From Phragmitibacter flavus (GTDB lineage: Bacteria > Verrucomicrobiota > Verrucomicrobiia > Verrucomicrobiales > Verrucomicrobiaceae), in NCBI RefSeq assembly GCF_005780165.1, contig NZ_VAUV01000005.1, positions 124,001-188,000 on the forward strand: a DNA stretch of 64,000 bases, given 5' to 3'. This document shows positions 1-9,091 of the stretch, in pieces. The translations under genes were made by a program, and so were the position numbers. Position 1 is the stretch's first letter; each line of letters begins with the position of its first letter. Under the pieces are notes generated by a model that was not told where the DNA came from, did no database searches, and saw nothing but the letters and a program-made list of their open reading frames with translations.

Positions 1-62
1 GCCCCACCACTTTTACAGGATGGGGTGTTCTTGATGTGATACTCAAGCCTTCATGGACTCGA

Positions 63-350
63 TCAAGCCACCGGATTTACCTTTGCGCTCTTTTTGCCAA
101 TCCCCTTCTTTGGAGTCTTGGGCTTGCCGCTATCCGCTTTTTTCAAAACCTTGAGATTTTTTTGCGCTTCCTTGGACGCCAGTTTGGCTTGTTTCAAATT
201 CTTGCGGGCCTCTTTGAATCCTTCCTTGGCAGTGTCAACCGCGAGCTTTGATTCCTCCACCTGTTTAAGAGATTGAGCGATTTCAGGTGTCACTGCCTTG
301 GCTTTCCTGATGGCTTGAGTGGATTTCTTTACCTTGGAGCTGGTAGGCAT
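63..350 (-). CDS. Small lysine/alanine-rich coiled-coil protein
   Basis: 95 residues, very rich in Lys and Ala, with no signal peptide or membrane segment. Residues about 25-70 are a near-continuous charged helix with repeated K-x-A-K-type spacing, so a coiled coil or a histone-H1-like basic tail is plausible. The C-terminus carries a KPKTPKKG-type basic stretch that would suit nucleic-acid binding. It starts with ATG at 350 and is divergent from the AAA+ gene at 549. I do not recognise a named family. The nucleoid or DNA-binding idea rests on composition only. Confidence 0.55.
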   Translation of the reverse strand: MPTSSKVKKSTQAIRKAKAVTPEIAQSLKQVEESKLAVDTAKEGFKEARKNLKQAKLASKEAQKNLKVLKKADSGKPKTPKKGIGKKSAKVNPVA

Positions 351-548
351 GGATTTCGTGAGTTGAAGTGAAAAATGTAGATTTTGGATTCGTCATCCGA
401 GAATGTGTGACAATTATGTAACGCAATGCGCCGACGGTTGGCAATGGTTTGAATGTGACAATTTTTGATGCGACCTGTTTCAGTGTAGGATGCTCCGTCT
501 CGGGAACAAGCATTGGCGGCGTTTGTGTGAAGATGGCTGGACGATGTC

Positions 549-1466
549 ATGAATACGCCGAGTCCCATCGCAAAAATTCTTTCCAGCGAGCAAGCACATC
601 TGCGAAATTTGGAGAGCCATCTCAAGGAATCCATTCGTGGACAAGAAGTTGCCCTCGCGAAAATGGCTTCGGTGTTGCGACGAGGCGAGCTTGGCTTGAC
701 CGCACCGCGCCGTCCGAAAGGCAGTTTTTTACTGCTGGGTCCGACGGGGGTTGGCAAAACCGAATCTACCGTGGTTTTCACGCGGTATTTGATGGGAGAG
801 GACTTCTTGTTCCGATTCGACATGTCTGAATACCAGACCCAAGAAAGCCTGGGTTTGCTGCTGGGAGCCAAGTCTACTGAGAAGGGGATTTTGGGGCAGG
901 TGTTGGCAAGGGCATCGCATGGCACGCTGTTATTTGATGAAATCGAAAAAGCCCATCCGCGCGTCATGGACGTGTTTTTACAGATTCTTGATGCCGCAAG
1001 AATCACCCTCGCGGATGGCACGACGCCGGATTTGAGTGGATTCTATGTGGTTTTCACTTCAAACATTGCTTCCGGAGAACTGCTCGACTGGCAGCATTCC
1101 TCGTTTGCCACCATGGAGCGTCATGTGCTTGCCCGCGCCCAGCAGTGGCTGCGACCTGAATTGTATGCACGAATCACCGAGAAATTGGTGTTCCAGCGTC
1201 TTGGCTACGATGTGCAGGTGGAGATCGCCAGCATGATGCTTGATCAGCAATTTTCGTTTCTGGCGAGCAAAGGGTATCAATTGACCATGACGCCTGAAGT
1301 TTTGGCATTTGTCTTGAGGAGAGGTTTTCATCCTCGCCTCGGCGCCAGGCCATTGCGAGACACCATTGAGAAATTGACAGGTGATGCGGTCGTCAACCGA
1401 CGCTTGGGAGCGGGGCGATATGATGGGAGTCTACGCGTGGTGGGGGGCAAGCTCGAGGTCGTGTGA
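549..1466 (+). CDS. Stand-alone AAA+ ATPase resembling the ClpB/ClpA second ATPase module
   Basis: 305 residues forming a single AAA+ module: Walker A GPTGVGKT at 64-71, Walker B LLFDE at 127-131, a sensor-1 region (VFTSN, about 168), a box VII-like LRPELYARI segment, and sensor 2 GARPLRD near 273 with the Clp D2 small domain after it. ClpA/ClpB proteins have two modules and an N-domain; here only a D2-like module is present. The aromatic GYVG pore loop normally found after the Walker A helix is absent, and residues about 106-113 read GAKSTEKG. This argues against a conventional protein-threading unfoldase. It starts at ATG 549 and has no operon partner downstream. A role in a mobile or defence context is inferred from location only. 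Confidence 0.8.
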   Translation: MNTPSPIAKILSSEQAHLRNLESHLKESIRGQEVALAKMASVLRRGELGLTAPRRPKGSFLLLGPTGVGKTESTVVFTRYLMGEDFLFRFDMSEYQTQESLGLLLGAKSTEKGILGQVLARASHGTLLFDEIEKAHPRVMDVFLQILDAARITLADGTTPDLSGFYVVFTSNIASGELLDWQHSSFATMERHVLARAQQWLRPELYARITEKLVFQRLGYDVQVEIASMMLDQQFSFLASKGYQLTMTPEVLAFVLRRGFHPRLGARPLRDTIEKLTGDAVVNRRLGAGRYDGSLRVVGGKLEVV

Positions 1467-2055
1467 AGGGGGGCTAGAAAATGCGAATAAATAGGCACAA
1501 TTGGGGATTGAGGCAGAAAATGCATATTTACCGTCAATTCTTACACGAACGATCCCTCATCATCTTCTCTATGCGGCTAATTCCTTCAAGAAGAGCGTGG
1601 AGGCTACATTATTTCGAACAGGGAGGAAGGCCTCGCAAACGCGTTGCAAGTCGATGGAGGGAAGCTCTAGTAGTAGTCAAATTTTGGCGTCTGAATTCGT
1701 ATGCCGAAGCCTTCTATCGAACAGGATTTGAGCGTCCATGCAGGTCTCGATTCAAAGAAACCATTCAAATCCAATGGCGGAATCACGCAAGCACACCAGT
1801 TTTCGTTTCGCCTCTGAACTCCGCTGCACGGGCGATATTGAAGGCATTCAGATAGTGCCACACGTGGGAGCGCACATCTGTGCGGTTGTTTTATTCCCGT
1901 TTCGACTCTTTTTTCCGGCTTCGACCGGTGGCCTTCGAATTAGCGGATGTTGGAATTGTGACCCTCAAAACCAGCGAGAATCCTGAGCTCCCAGCTTTTT
2001 AGGGTGAACTGTTCAGGAAATTATGCCATAAATCTCTTAACAGAATTTAAGAATT
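1467..2055. other. Intergenic stretch of about 590 bp with no supportable gene
   Basis: Short ORFs occur on both strands but none shows a recognisable domain, a good start context or neighbours that would support it. The last part (about 2000-2055) is AT-rich and probably carries the promoter of the DUF5131 gene. The stretch may be degraded sequence between the AAA+ gene and the defence-like block. Confidence 0.5.
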
Positions 2056-2895
2056 ATGGCGAAGAACTCCTCAATCGAATGGACACACCACACTTTTAAT
2101 CCGTGGTGGGGTTGTTCGAAGGTTTCTCCCGCATGCGAACATTGCTACGCGGAAACTTGGGCGAAGAGGGTTGGAAAGGCAGTATGGGGAGCGAAAGCTC
2201 CACGTCGATTTTTCTCTGACAATCACTGGAAGGAGCCTCTTAAATGGAACGCGGAAGCTAAACGCGAGGGCGTTAGACGGAGAGTGTTTTGTGCGTCCAT
2301 GGCAGACGTATTCGAACGAAGGTCCGCCCTAAACGAGTGGAGGGATAGACTTTGGAGTCTTGTCGATGAGACACCCATGCTGGACTGGTTGTTGCTAACG
2401 AAGCGCCCTCAAAACGTCTCGCGTATGACCCCTTGGGGTGAGTGTTGGCCAGATAACGTTTGGTTGGGGACGACCGTAGAGAGTCAAAAATACGCTGAGC
2501 TACGCTTGCCTTTTCTTCTTTCTCACCCTGCGAAAGTCCGCTTCTTAAGTTGCGAGCCACTTTTGGGCGACATCGATCTTCGGAAATGGATAAACCCTAA
2601 TCCAAGACAGGGGCTTCACGGAATAGACTGGATTATTGCTGGTGGAGAAAGCGGGCCAGGAGCTAGACCTATGCACCCCCTCTGGGCCAGGAATCTCCGT
2701 GATCAGGCTTTGGAAACGAACACGGCCTTTCACTTTAAGCAATGGGGACATTGGGTGCCTAGAGAAATAGTAACTGACGAGCAGCGGCAACAGATTGTGG
2801 AACTTGAAGGCGAACAAATGATCGGGCTTGGCAAGAAGGGTGCTGGCCGAGAACTGGATGGTGATACTTGGGACGGATTTCCCTTAGCATCATAG
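2056..2895 (+). CDS. Three-Cys-motif DUF5131 (phage Gp37/Gp68-like) protein
   Basis: 279 residues. The N-terminus has the family hallmark: an IEWTHHTFNPWWGC segment followed by a cysteine cluster C20-x6-C27-x2-C30. Later blocks GTTVES, RFLSCEPLLG and WIIAGGESG are typical of phage Gp37/Gp68 (DUF5131) proteins. The three cysteines resemble an iron-sulfur or radical-SAM-like binding site, but the biochemical activity of the family is not established. The gene ends 3 bp before the start of the TcmP gene, its known companion, so the two are almost certainly one operon. The ATG at 2056 is preceded by an AT-rich region. Family confidence is high; function is unknown. Confidence 0.88.
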   Translation: MAKNSSIEWTHHTFNPWWGCSKVSPACEHCYAETWAKRVGKAVWGAKAPRRFFSDNHWKEPLKWNAEAKREGVRRRVFCASMADVFERRSALNEWRDRLWSLVDETPMLDWLLLTKRPQNVSRMTPWGECWPDNVWLGTTVESQKYAELRLPFLLSHPAKVRFLSCEPLLGDIDLRKWINPNPRQGLHGIDWIIAGGESGPGARPMHPLWARNLRDQALETNTAFHFKQWGHWVPREIVTDEQRQQIVELEGEQMIGLGKKGAGRELDGDTWDGFPLAS

Positions 2896-2898
2896 ATC

Positions 2899-3840
2899 AT
2901 GGACCTGACCGACAGGAAACCCAGAGATTGGGAGGAACCTTCGCTATTTGACTTACAAGCGTTCGAAGGTTCAAAGCCAGAGCGCGACAAATCGTGTTTG
3001 ACAACTAATCTGTGGACCCATCAAAAGGCTCTTCTAATTGCAAGATATCTTCATTCCTTCCTTTCGGTCACTAAGAATGGAATCTATATTGACGCATTTT
3101 CAGGACCTCAAGATATTGTTACTGAGGATACCTCTTGGGCTGCCAGACAAGTGCTAGAACAAAAGTCGAATTTCTTAGGACGGGCTTGCCTCTTCGAACT
3201 AGATGAAGATAAAATCCCCATCTTGGAGCAACTACGAAAGAAATACTGCCAAGGATTTACTCGATTGTGGAAACGTCAAGTAATGGTTGTTAAGGGTGAC
3301 TGCAATGTTACAATCCCTGCCTATTTGAAGGGTCACCGGATTAAACCAAAGCAGGCTACTTTCGCATTACTTGATCAACGAACCCACGAATGCACATGGG
3401 CGCTCGTGAAAAATTTGGCTACGCACAAAAAGGGTGGTCATAAGATCGAAATCTTCTACTTTGTCGCTCAACATTGGATGAATCGATCTGTCAAATCGTC
3501 AACGACGGCAGTTAAGTTGGCAGAAATTGAAGCATGGTGGGGAGGGAAAGGGTGGAAGGAGTTCATTGAGCTAAGCAGTTGGGATCGGGCAGAGAAAATG
3601 CAGGAGCGGTTTCAGAATGAACTGGGTTATAAATATACTAAAGCATTTCCAATGAAAAGTAATGGCAATGATGGGAATATCATGTTCTGGCTCATCCATG
3701 CCAGCGATCATCCACGTGCAATTCCACTGATGGCAACTGCTTATCGCAGTATTGGTCTAAAAATCTCCGACGAACAATGGAACCAAACTAAACTAGAAGA
3801 TTTACTAACGCAATTTGGCAACGAGAGCCCCGTTCGGTAG
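2899..3840 (+). CDS. tcmP: Three-Cys-motif partner protein TcmP
   Basis: 313 residues. Matches the layout of the three-Cys-motif partner family (TcmP, TIGR04474). An N-terminal segment with TTNLWTHQKALLIARYL leads into IYIDAFSGP (about 62-70), a Rossmann methyltransferase-like motif I. An acidic FELDEDK turn and an FALLDQRTHECTW segment follow, the latter at the position of the catalytic-loop motif of SAM-dependent enzymes. It starts 3 bp after the DUF5131 stop, so co-translation is likely. A nucleic-acid or protein modification role fits the fold but is inference; the family has no assigned substrate that I know of. The pair lies directly upstream of a STAND-type defence candidate. Confidence 0.85.
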   Translation: MDLTDRKPRDWEEPSLFDLQAFEGSKPERDKSCLTTNLWTHQKALLIARYLHSFLSVTKNGIYIDAFSGPQDIVTEDTSWAARQVLEQKSNFLGRACLFELDEDKIPILEQLRKKYCQGFTRLWKRQVMVVKGDCNVTIPAYLKGHRIKPKQATFALLDQRTHECTWALVKNLATHKKGGHKIEIFYFVAQHWMNRSVKSSTTAVKLAEIEAWWGGKGWKEFIELSSWDRAEKMQERFQNELGYKYTKAFPMKSNGNDGNIMFWLIHASDHPRAIPLMATAYRSIGLKISDEQWNQTKLEDLLTQFGNESPVR

Positions 3841-4027
3841 CCATCATTAGCCCCGGTTTAGAGCCTTGCAGATTGCGAGATATGCCAACATCTCAATCAC
3901 TCACGAAAGTATACCCAGTTGTTCGTTTTTCGGTGCAATATGGTCGAGTGCAGGCGGATTGGGTGTGGAGCCATGAGCTTTTTCTAGCACATTCCGCGTT
4001 GAGTGTGTTATTGTAATCGCAAACACG

Positions 4028-7000
4028 ATGTCTACTGATCAGACAGCTCCAGACTGCGTCGGACAACCGTCATTTATCGGATTCGAGTATCAGATTTTAG
4101 TAACGGTCTGGGTCGCGTTGGAATTTATCGTTGTCCGTGGAGCTACCAAGATTATGGTGGAGCCACCAAGCCATGAGGATGTTGCAGCAGAGTCGGATAA
4201 CAAAAAGCTGGCGACAACTGTGTCTGTAAAAAATTTTCAGATTCAAATCAAACTTCTCAGTAACGACGTTTGGAGTTCGGCGGCTTTTATGAAGCTCATC
4301 GAGAAGAAGGTTAAAAAGGGAAAATCTGGTCCAGAACCAAGAATCCGTGCTTTGGAATATATGGAGGCTGATTCCACAAAGCACTACCTTTTGATAACCA
4401 CCGCAGACGTGGCACCCGAACTCCGTTGTCACCTAGTAAGAGAAATCGGCGACAACTCCCGCGTCGGTGACTTGAACCCTTTAGGGATCGATCCGAGCAT
4501 TGCAAGACGAGTAGGCATTTTCGCCAGTGAAACGGCGTCCAACGTTCGTAACCGAATAGAACTATTTCTTCAAAAACACTGCCATGTCCCGGGAGGAGAG
4601 ATCGAAGGATGCATTTCGACACTGGAAACTGCAGTTCGGGAAAGGTTGGCAGGCCGCAAGTCGACCATTTTTGCGCGAGATGAGCTCGAATGCTTGCTGT
4701 CCGTTTCAAGGGGCAAACTACTCTGTGGGGTAAAACCTACCTACCCGGAAAATCTCGATAGCATCCGCAGACGACTTTCAATAGACAACGTTGTGGTGCT
4801 CATTGGACCCCCGGGAACTGGAAAAACAACCATTGCTCGCATGCTGGTCGACGAGTTTCGATTGGCGGATCCGCCTGCTAAACTCCATACGATCAGGGAG
4901 CCTGAACACCTAAAAATCGTTCACGAAACCATCAATGCCCCTAACTCCCATGTATACTTTGTTGAAGATCCCTGGGGACAAGGAAAACTCGACTACAAGG
5001 CTCGCTTCTTCACGACGGAACTCGCTCCGCTGCTGAACAGAGCCAGAGGAGGAAAGACGTTTATCGTGACCTCACGCTTAGCTCCCTACCGCGAAGCGAT
5101 CGAAGACCGGACCGATTACCTTAAATGGGAAATAGTAATCGACGAGAAATCCTATTCGTCCGCCGCTTATCGCGAGCTCTACGAGCGTCAGCTGGGAGAC
5201 TGGGGCAAAAGTGCCCGGTTGAGAGCTATGGGAGTAATCGGTGCGGCGCTCAAGTATTTGGAGACACCTTACTCGGTGGTCTTCTTCTGTGGCGAATTAA
5301 AAAAGGACGCTCATAAGAATTGGGTCAACGAACACCAAGCCATAGAACTCGCTAGAAAGTCCAATATCCAAGTATTTGGCAAGCGACTCAAAGAACGGAT
5401 TATTGATGTTGGCCGTTCTGAGATAGTTTCGGCAATCGCAATTTGGGCTCAACTAACTGCTAATGGCGATTTCATATCCGCACAAGACGCGAAACAGCTC
5501 CGACGATGTCTAAAGGACGGGAAGCTTTCTGACGTCCCTGACGTGGAACTCTTTTTTAATTATCTAACGACTTCTCGCTGGTTGCAGGAACGAGAAGGCG
5601 GATTCGTTGTCACCCCCTCCGTTATGGAAGCTCTTAAATCCCTATCTACTACGAGGCGGGCCGACTTCGAGGACACCATGATCGCCCTTATACGTAGTTG
5701 GAGTGCTCAACAAGAGTTCTACTCCATTCTTCTCTGCTTGCGCGAAGCCAAGTGGGATGATCCACTGATTGCCTCTGACGCGGCTCAGCCCTTCGATTCA
5801 TACTTGGTCTCTCTTGCAGTCAAGGCCGAACCTAGAAATTTCATTTGGGCGTTTAGAGAACTCGCTGATTATTCAACCACCAACCACCCCGCAGCCGAGC
5901 TTGCGCGGTTTCTCCGAATCGAACACCGGAAAACTGGAGATTGGTTCAATCCGCCTATGTGGACGCGACCTAGCCCATCTGCCGAGTCGGTCAAACAAAT
6001 CGGAGTAAACCCCGACTGCATAATTTGCGCGAAAAAGTTTGTCACAGTTCATTTGACCGATGGAATCGCTCGGAACATTCATGGTTTTTTATATCCGCGC
6101 GAAGAACTGCTTGCCTTTTTAAAGCAATTTGACTGGCCGTTGATCGAATGGTTTCAAGCTGCCTTGGCTGACGTCTTGGAAGATCCTCGAGAGTCGACAT
6201 CTTATCTGTTTAAGTGCATGCTGGACTTGGCCCCAGCTGAAATTGACGGGCTGATCGTCGAAGCGGCAATAGCGTTGAGGGCATGTGACTCAGATCAGGA
6301 TCATTCCCCTGACGAATATTGGCGTTGGTATTTTGAAGGGGAGACCGACGCATGGCAGGAGCCCACTGACATGGAGGACGAAACTTCATATTACGTCTGT
6401 AAGTCATTGGCAGCAGGGGTTGATCGAAAATGTGAAGAGCAGGGTCACACTTGGATTATTGGGCACACCTATGAGGCGGAGCTTTTCAATGCTTGGTCTA
6501 GTCTGATCGATCGCGAGACTAACTTGGCAGCGAGGCAAGCCTTTGTGAAATTGTGCGAAAAGTATAGTCAAACAGAGGCCGCAGCCGGCGTCGTTCTCAA
6601 GACACCTGATTCATCTTTCTTTGGATGGGCGGTGAGGACGCTCCTTTCTCCAAATTTCAAAATTGATAGATCCGCGAAATGGGCGCTGCTAACCATTGTC
6701 AAATGCAGAGATTTTTTGGGATTTTTGCGGTCGGAATCTGGTCATCGATTTGTGTCCGCTGTGGCGCTGCTCGGTTTCCTCGCGCTGCAGAAACATGAGA
6801 GGCACGGCGACGAAGAAGCGCCCACCTCAGAAAAAGCCGATCCATTCTTTAGTTTCGAGACTTTGGCAAGTCACATTGTTGAATCGCAGAAGAAGTCGCT
6901 CATTGCGTGTAGCAAGCAAATAGGTCTGGAATTCGCAATTGCCGAAAGTGAAGTCGACTTGGAGTTCTTGGCTCTTCTTGCGAAGGAATGGCCCGAGATT

Positions 7001-8131
7001 CCCGCCATCTATGCTTTGGAAGCAATCGCCGAAAATGGCGGTATTCTATACCCGCTCATTGAACGATTTCTTCATTCTGAAGACAGTATGATTCGAGTGC
7101 GGGCGTGGGTTCTTTGTAAATCCCGTAGACGTCACCTCCTTGAGGCCCTCAAGGATACGCACTACGGATGTCGCAAGGTCGCTCTCGATCGACTTTCTAC
7201 CGCTCCGAGTCCGGTTGAATTGAACGCGATTATGGAGCTGGTTAACGACCCAAGTGCCTATGTTAGAGAGCGACTCGCCAATCAAGTCGGCGAAAACGGA
7301 CTTCGAGAAGGAATTCCTGCCCTCGTCAAGCTGCTGTCGGACAAACGCGACTATGCAGATCGTCAAGAAAACGGCGAGGAGCGAATCTTCTCCGTGGCGA
7401 GAAAAGCCTGCGACTCGCTCCAAAAGCTTTCTCCGCTTGAGAAGGAAACTTTGGGCTTGCTTCGTTCTTTTTTGGAGGGATGCGAATCAAGTAGCACGGA
7501 CCCGGTCGTTCATGTAAAAATTTTTGAGATTTTGGAACGTCATCCATCCTCGGACAATACGGAGTTTTGTTCCCGTTACATTGACTCAATTTGGCTGGGG
7601 TCAAAGTGGAATACTCTTGGCGGAATCGTCATCGTCCAAAGCTGCCTCAGTGCTGTTTGCACACACCTTAGTCAGGAACCCGGACTGGCAAGGAGTGTTG
7701 ACTTCTCAAAGCTAATTCAGTTTGCCCATTGGAAAAACGACGAATCTGGCATTGTAGCCTTTTCGTTGGCGGCACTCGCTCTAGCGTATGAAGACGATTC
7801 TGTCGATCTCTCTTCTGTGCTGGCCATGGACTCCTTCTCAGCGCAGAGAGGCCGACTGCTGTGCAGTTTTTCCAAAAAGCTCCGAACGGAGAGGCCGTCC
7901 GACTTGAAGAAATACTTGTCCGACGAATATTCTTTTTTGTCATTCCTTCAATGGGTAGACAACAGCGCTGGCAAAGCGTTTTCGGATTTCTCCGCTGCAC
8001 ATCCAGCTTTCTGCCCTTGGTTAGACTCGTTGGATAATGGCAATGACTTAGACAAAATTCTATGTGCGGCGACAAAAAATCTCATTTTGTCGGTCGAATC
8101 TCCCGTGAGTAAGGTTTTATCATCTTTGTAA
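4028..8131 (+). CDS. Giant STAND-type NTPase with N-terminal nuclease-like domain and C-terminal HEAT-like repeats (Avs-like defence candidate)
   Basis: 1367 residues. The N-terminus has a GFEYQ segment (18-22), then E45...E50-D51 and QIQIK (71-75). This is the order of acidic residues and Q-x-K seen in Cap4/DUF4297-type PD-(D/E)xK nucleases. A P-loop NTPase follows, with Walker A GPPGTGKTT near 260 and an acidic Walker B VYFVEDPWGQ near 309-318, characteristic of the nSTAND class. The long C-terminal part is alpha-helical, and residues about 1017-1130 read as HEAT-type repeats (RVRAWVLCKSR, YGCRKVALDRL, AYVRERLANQ). Sensor-NTPase-effector architecture is that of antiviral STAND (Avs) proteins, where phage-protein binding triggers the effector. 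The target here is unknown. A 187-bp gap from tcmP leaves separate transcription possible. Confidence 0.78.
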   Translation: MSTDQTAPDCVGQPSFIGFEYQILVTVWVALEFIVVRGATKIMVEPPSHEDVAAESDNKKLATTVSVKNFQIQIKLLSNDVWSSAAFMKLIEKKVKKGKSGPEPRIRALEYMEADSTKHYLLITTADVAPELRCHLVREIGDNSRVGDLNPLGIDPSIARRVGIFASETASNVRNRIELFLQKHCHVPGGEIEGCISTLETAVRERLAGRKSTIFARDELECLLSVSRGKLLCGVKPTYPENLDSIRRRLSIDNVVVLIGPPGTGKTTIARMLVDEFRLADPPAKLHTIREPEHLKIVHETINAPNSHVYFVEDPWGQGKLDYKARFFTTELAPLLNRARGGKTFIVTSRLAPYREAIEDRTDYLKWEIVIDEKSYSSAAYRELYERQLGDWGKSARLRAMGVIGAALKYLETPYSVVFFCGELKKDAHKNWVNEHQAIELARKSNIQVFGKRLKERIIDVGRSEIVSAIAIWAQLTANGDFISAQDAKQLRRCLKDGKLSDVPDVELFFNYLTTSRWLQEREGGFVVTPSVMEALKSLSTTRRADFEDTMIALIRSWSAQQEFYSILLCLREAKWDDPLIASDAAQPFDSYLVSLAVKAEPRNFIWAFRELADYSTTNHPAAELARFLRIEHRKTGDWFNPPMWTRPSPSAESVKQIGVNPDCIICAKKFVTVHLTDGIARNIHGFLYPREELLAFLKQFDWPLIEWFQAALADVLEDPRESTSYLFKCMLDLAPAEIDGLIVEAAIALRACDSDQDHSPDEYWRWYFEGETDAWQEPTDMEDETSYYVCKSLAAGVDRKCEEQGHTWIIGHTYEAELFNAWSSLIDRETNLAARQAFVKLCEKYSQTEAAAGVVLKTPDSSFFGWAVRTLLSPNFKIDRSAKWALLTIVKCRDFLGFLRSESGHRFVSAVALLGFLALQKHERHGDEEAPTSEKADPFFSFETLASHIVESQKKSLIACSKQIGLEFAIAESEVDLEFLALLAKEWPEIPAIYALEAIAENGGILYPLIERFLHSEDSMIRVRAWVLCKSRRRHLLEALKDTHYGCRKVALDRLSTAPSPVELNAIMELVNDPSAYVRERLANQVGENGLREGIPALVKLLSDKRDYADRQENGEERIFSVARKACDSLQKLSPLEKETLGLLRSFLEGCESSSTDPVVHVKIFEILERHPSSDNTEFCSRYIDSIWLGSKWNTLGGIVIVQSCLSAVCTHLSQEPGLARSVDFSKLIQFAHWKNDESGIVAFSLAALALAYEDDSVDLSSVLAMDSFSAQRGRLLCSFSKKLRTERPSDLKKYLSDEYSFLSFLQWVDNSAGKAFSDFSAAHPAFCPWLDSLDNGNDLDKILCAATKNLILSVESPVSKVLSSL

Positions 8132-8188
8132 GTCAAGCCTCTAGGGATAATTTTTCATGCCCTGCAACAACTCTCTCCCCAGATACGA

Positions 8189-9067
8189 TTAGGATTCTAC
8201 ATTGAGGGATTCAAGGTAGTCCCAAACCGCCTCTAAGATGCGGTCGGCCTCATCGGGATCGGATTCACAGAGCCGACGAAAGGAGCGGACACAGCTAGCA
8301 TGTGGAGCAGTGATCTTAGTCATACGTTCGATATCCGCCTGCCCCCGGTCCCGTTTCCTTTGTGTTGATGCCGTTTTCCAGTCGGCATAAGCACGAGAGA
8401 AATCGATCAATATGCGTGCCCGCTGTTTGAGTAGGTGCTCCCGGATGTCCAGTTCAAAAAAGGCAATGGTGACCAATGCGCGCAGACGTGTCTTTCCTTG
8501 CTTGTGACAGGGCATGGGAAAGATGCCTTCAAAGGTGAAAACTTTCTCAGGATTCTGGTCAAGAGTGCCGAGCGGATACAGCAGATAGGCATCCTCATCG
8601 CGGTAGTTCTTTGGATGATCTTCTCCCGCGATGCTACTACCGGCTATTGGGAAAAAGTCACTCTTGAGATTGCTGTTGCAGGTCTTACACGAGGTGAGGT
8701 AGTTCCAAGTATGATAAGCCAACAGATGGTAGCCTGGTCGTTCTTGGCCTGATGGCAGGGAAAAGGGAAACTGTTTTTTCTCCAGAATCTTCGGAGTCGG
8801 CCAAGCTTTGGCGTTACCCTTGGGCCGGTAATGCTCCACGTCATGCTCGATCTTGCTGTTCTCCAGTTCACGTTCGCAGAAGGCGCACTTGTTGCCTTGC
8901 AACTTCATATAGACCGCTTTGATTTCCGACCAGATGCCAGAAGCTTCTTCGTAACGACCTAGATTCTTAAATGTCGCTGTTCGCTGCGCCGCCCTAGTAA
9001 GCCAAGTTGGCTCCAAGTCGTTGATGGCCTGTTCCAATGCATTGGCTGTGACCGAGTAGCGAACCAT
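8189..9067 (-). CDS. ptuB: HNH endonuclease, Septu PtuB-like
   Basis: 292 residues. A zinc-knuckle HNH layout is visible: CAFC at 61-64, EHDVEHYRPK at about 74-83 holding the catalytic-type histidines, and a second knuckle CKTCN at 127-131. This is the arrangement of PtuB-type HNH proteins of Septu defence and of retron Ec78 effectors. The gene follows the ATPase gene by 24 bp on the same strand, in the ptuA-ptuB order. No reverse transcriptase gene lies nearby, so a retron is unlikely. The predicted role is to cut nucleic acid after the ATPase senses infection. It is convergent with the STAND gene. Confidence 0.82.
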   Translation of the reverse strand: MVRYSVTANALEQAINDLEPTWLTRAAQRTATFKNLGRYEEASGIWSEIKAVYMKLQGNKCAFCERELENSKIEHDVEHYRPKGNAKAWPTPKILEKKQFPFSLPSGQERPGYHLLAYHTWNYLTSCKTCNSNLKSDFFPIAGSSIAGEDHPKNYRDEDAYLLYPLGTLDQNPEKVFTFEGIFPMPCHKQGKTRLRALVTIAFFELDIREHLLKQRARILIDFSRAYADWKTASTQRKRDRGQADIERMTKITAPHASCVRSFRRLCESDPDEADRILEAVWDYLESLNVES

Positions 9068-9091
9068 AGTGGAATGTATTGAGGACAGATT

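Noticed and set aside
329-1021. 230-codon minus-strand frame
   Set aside because: Antisense to the AAA+ ATPase and without any domain.
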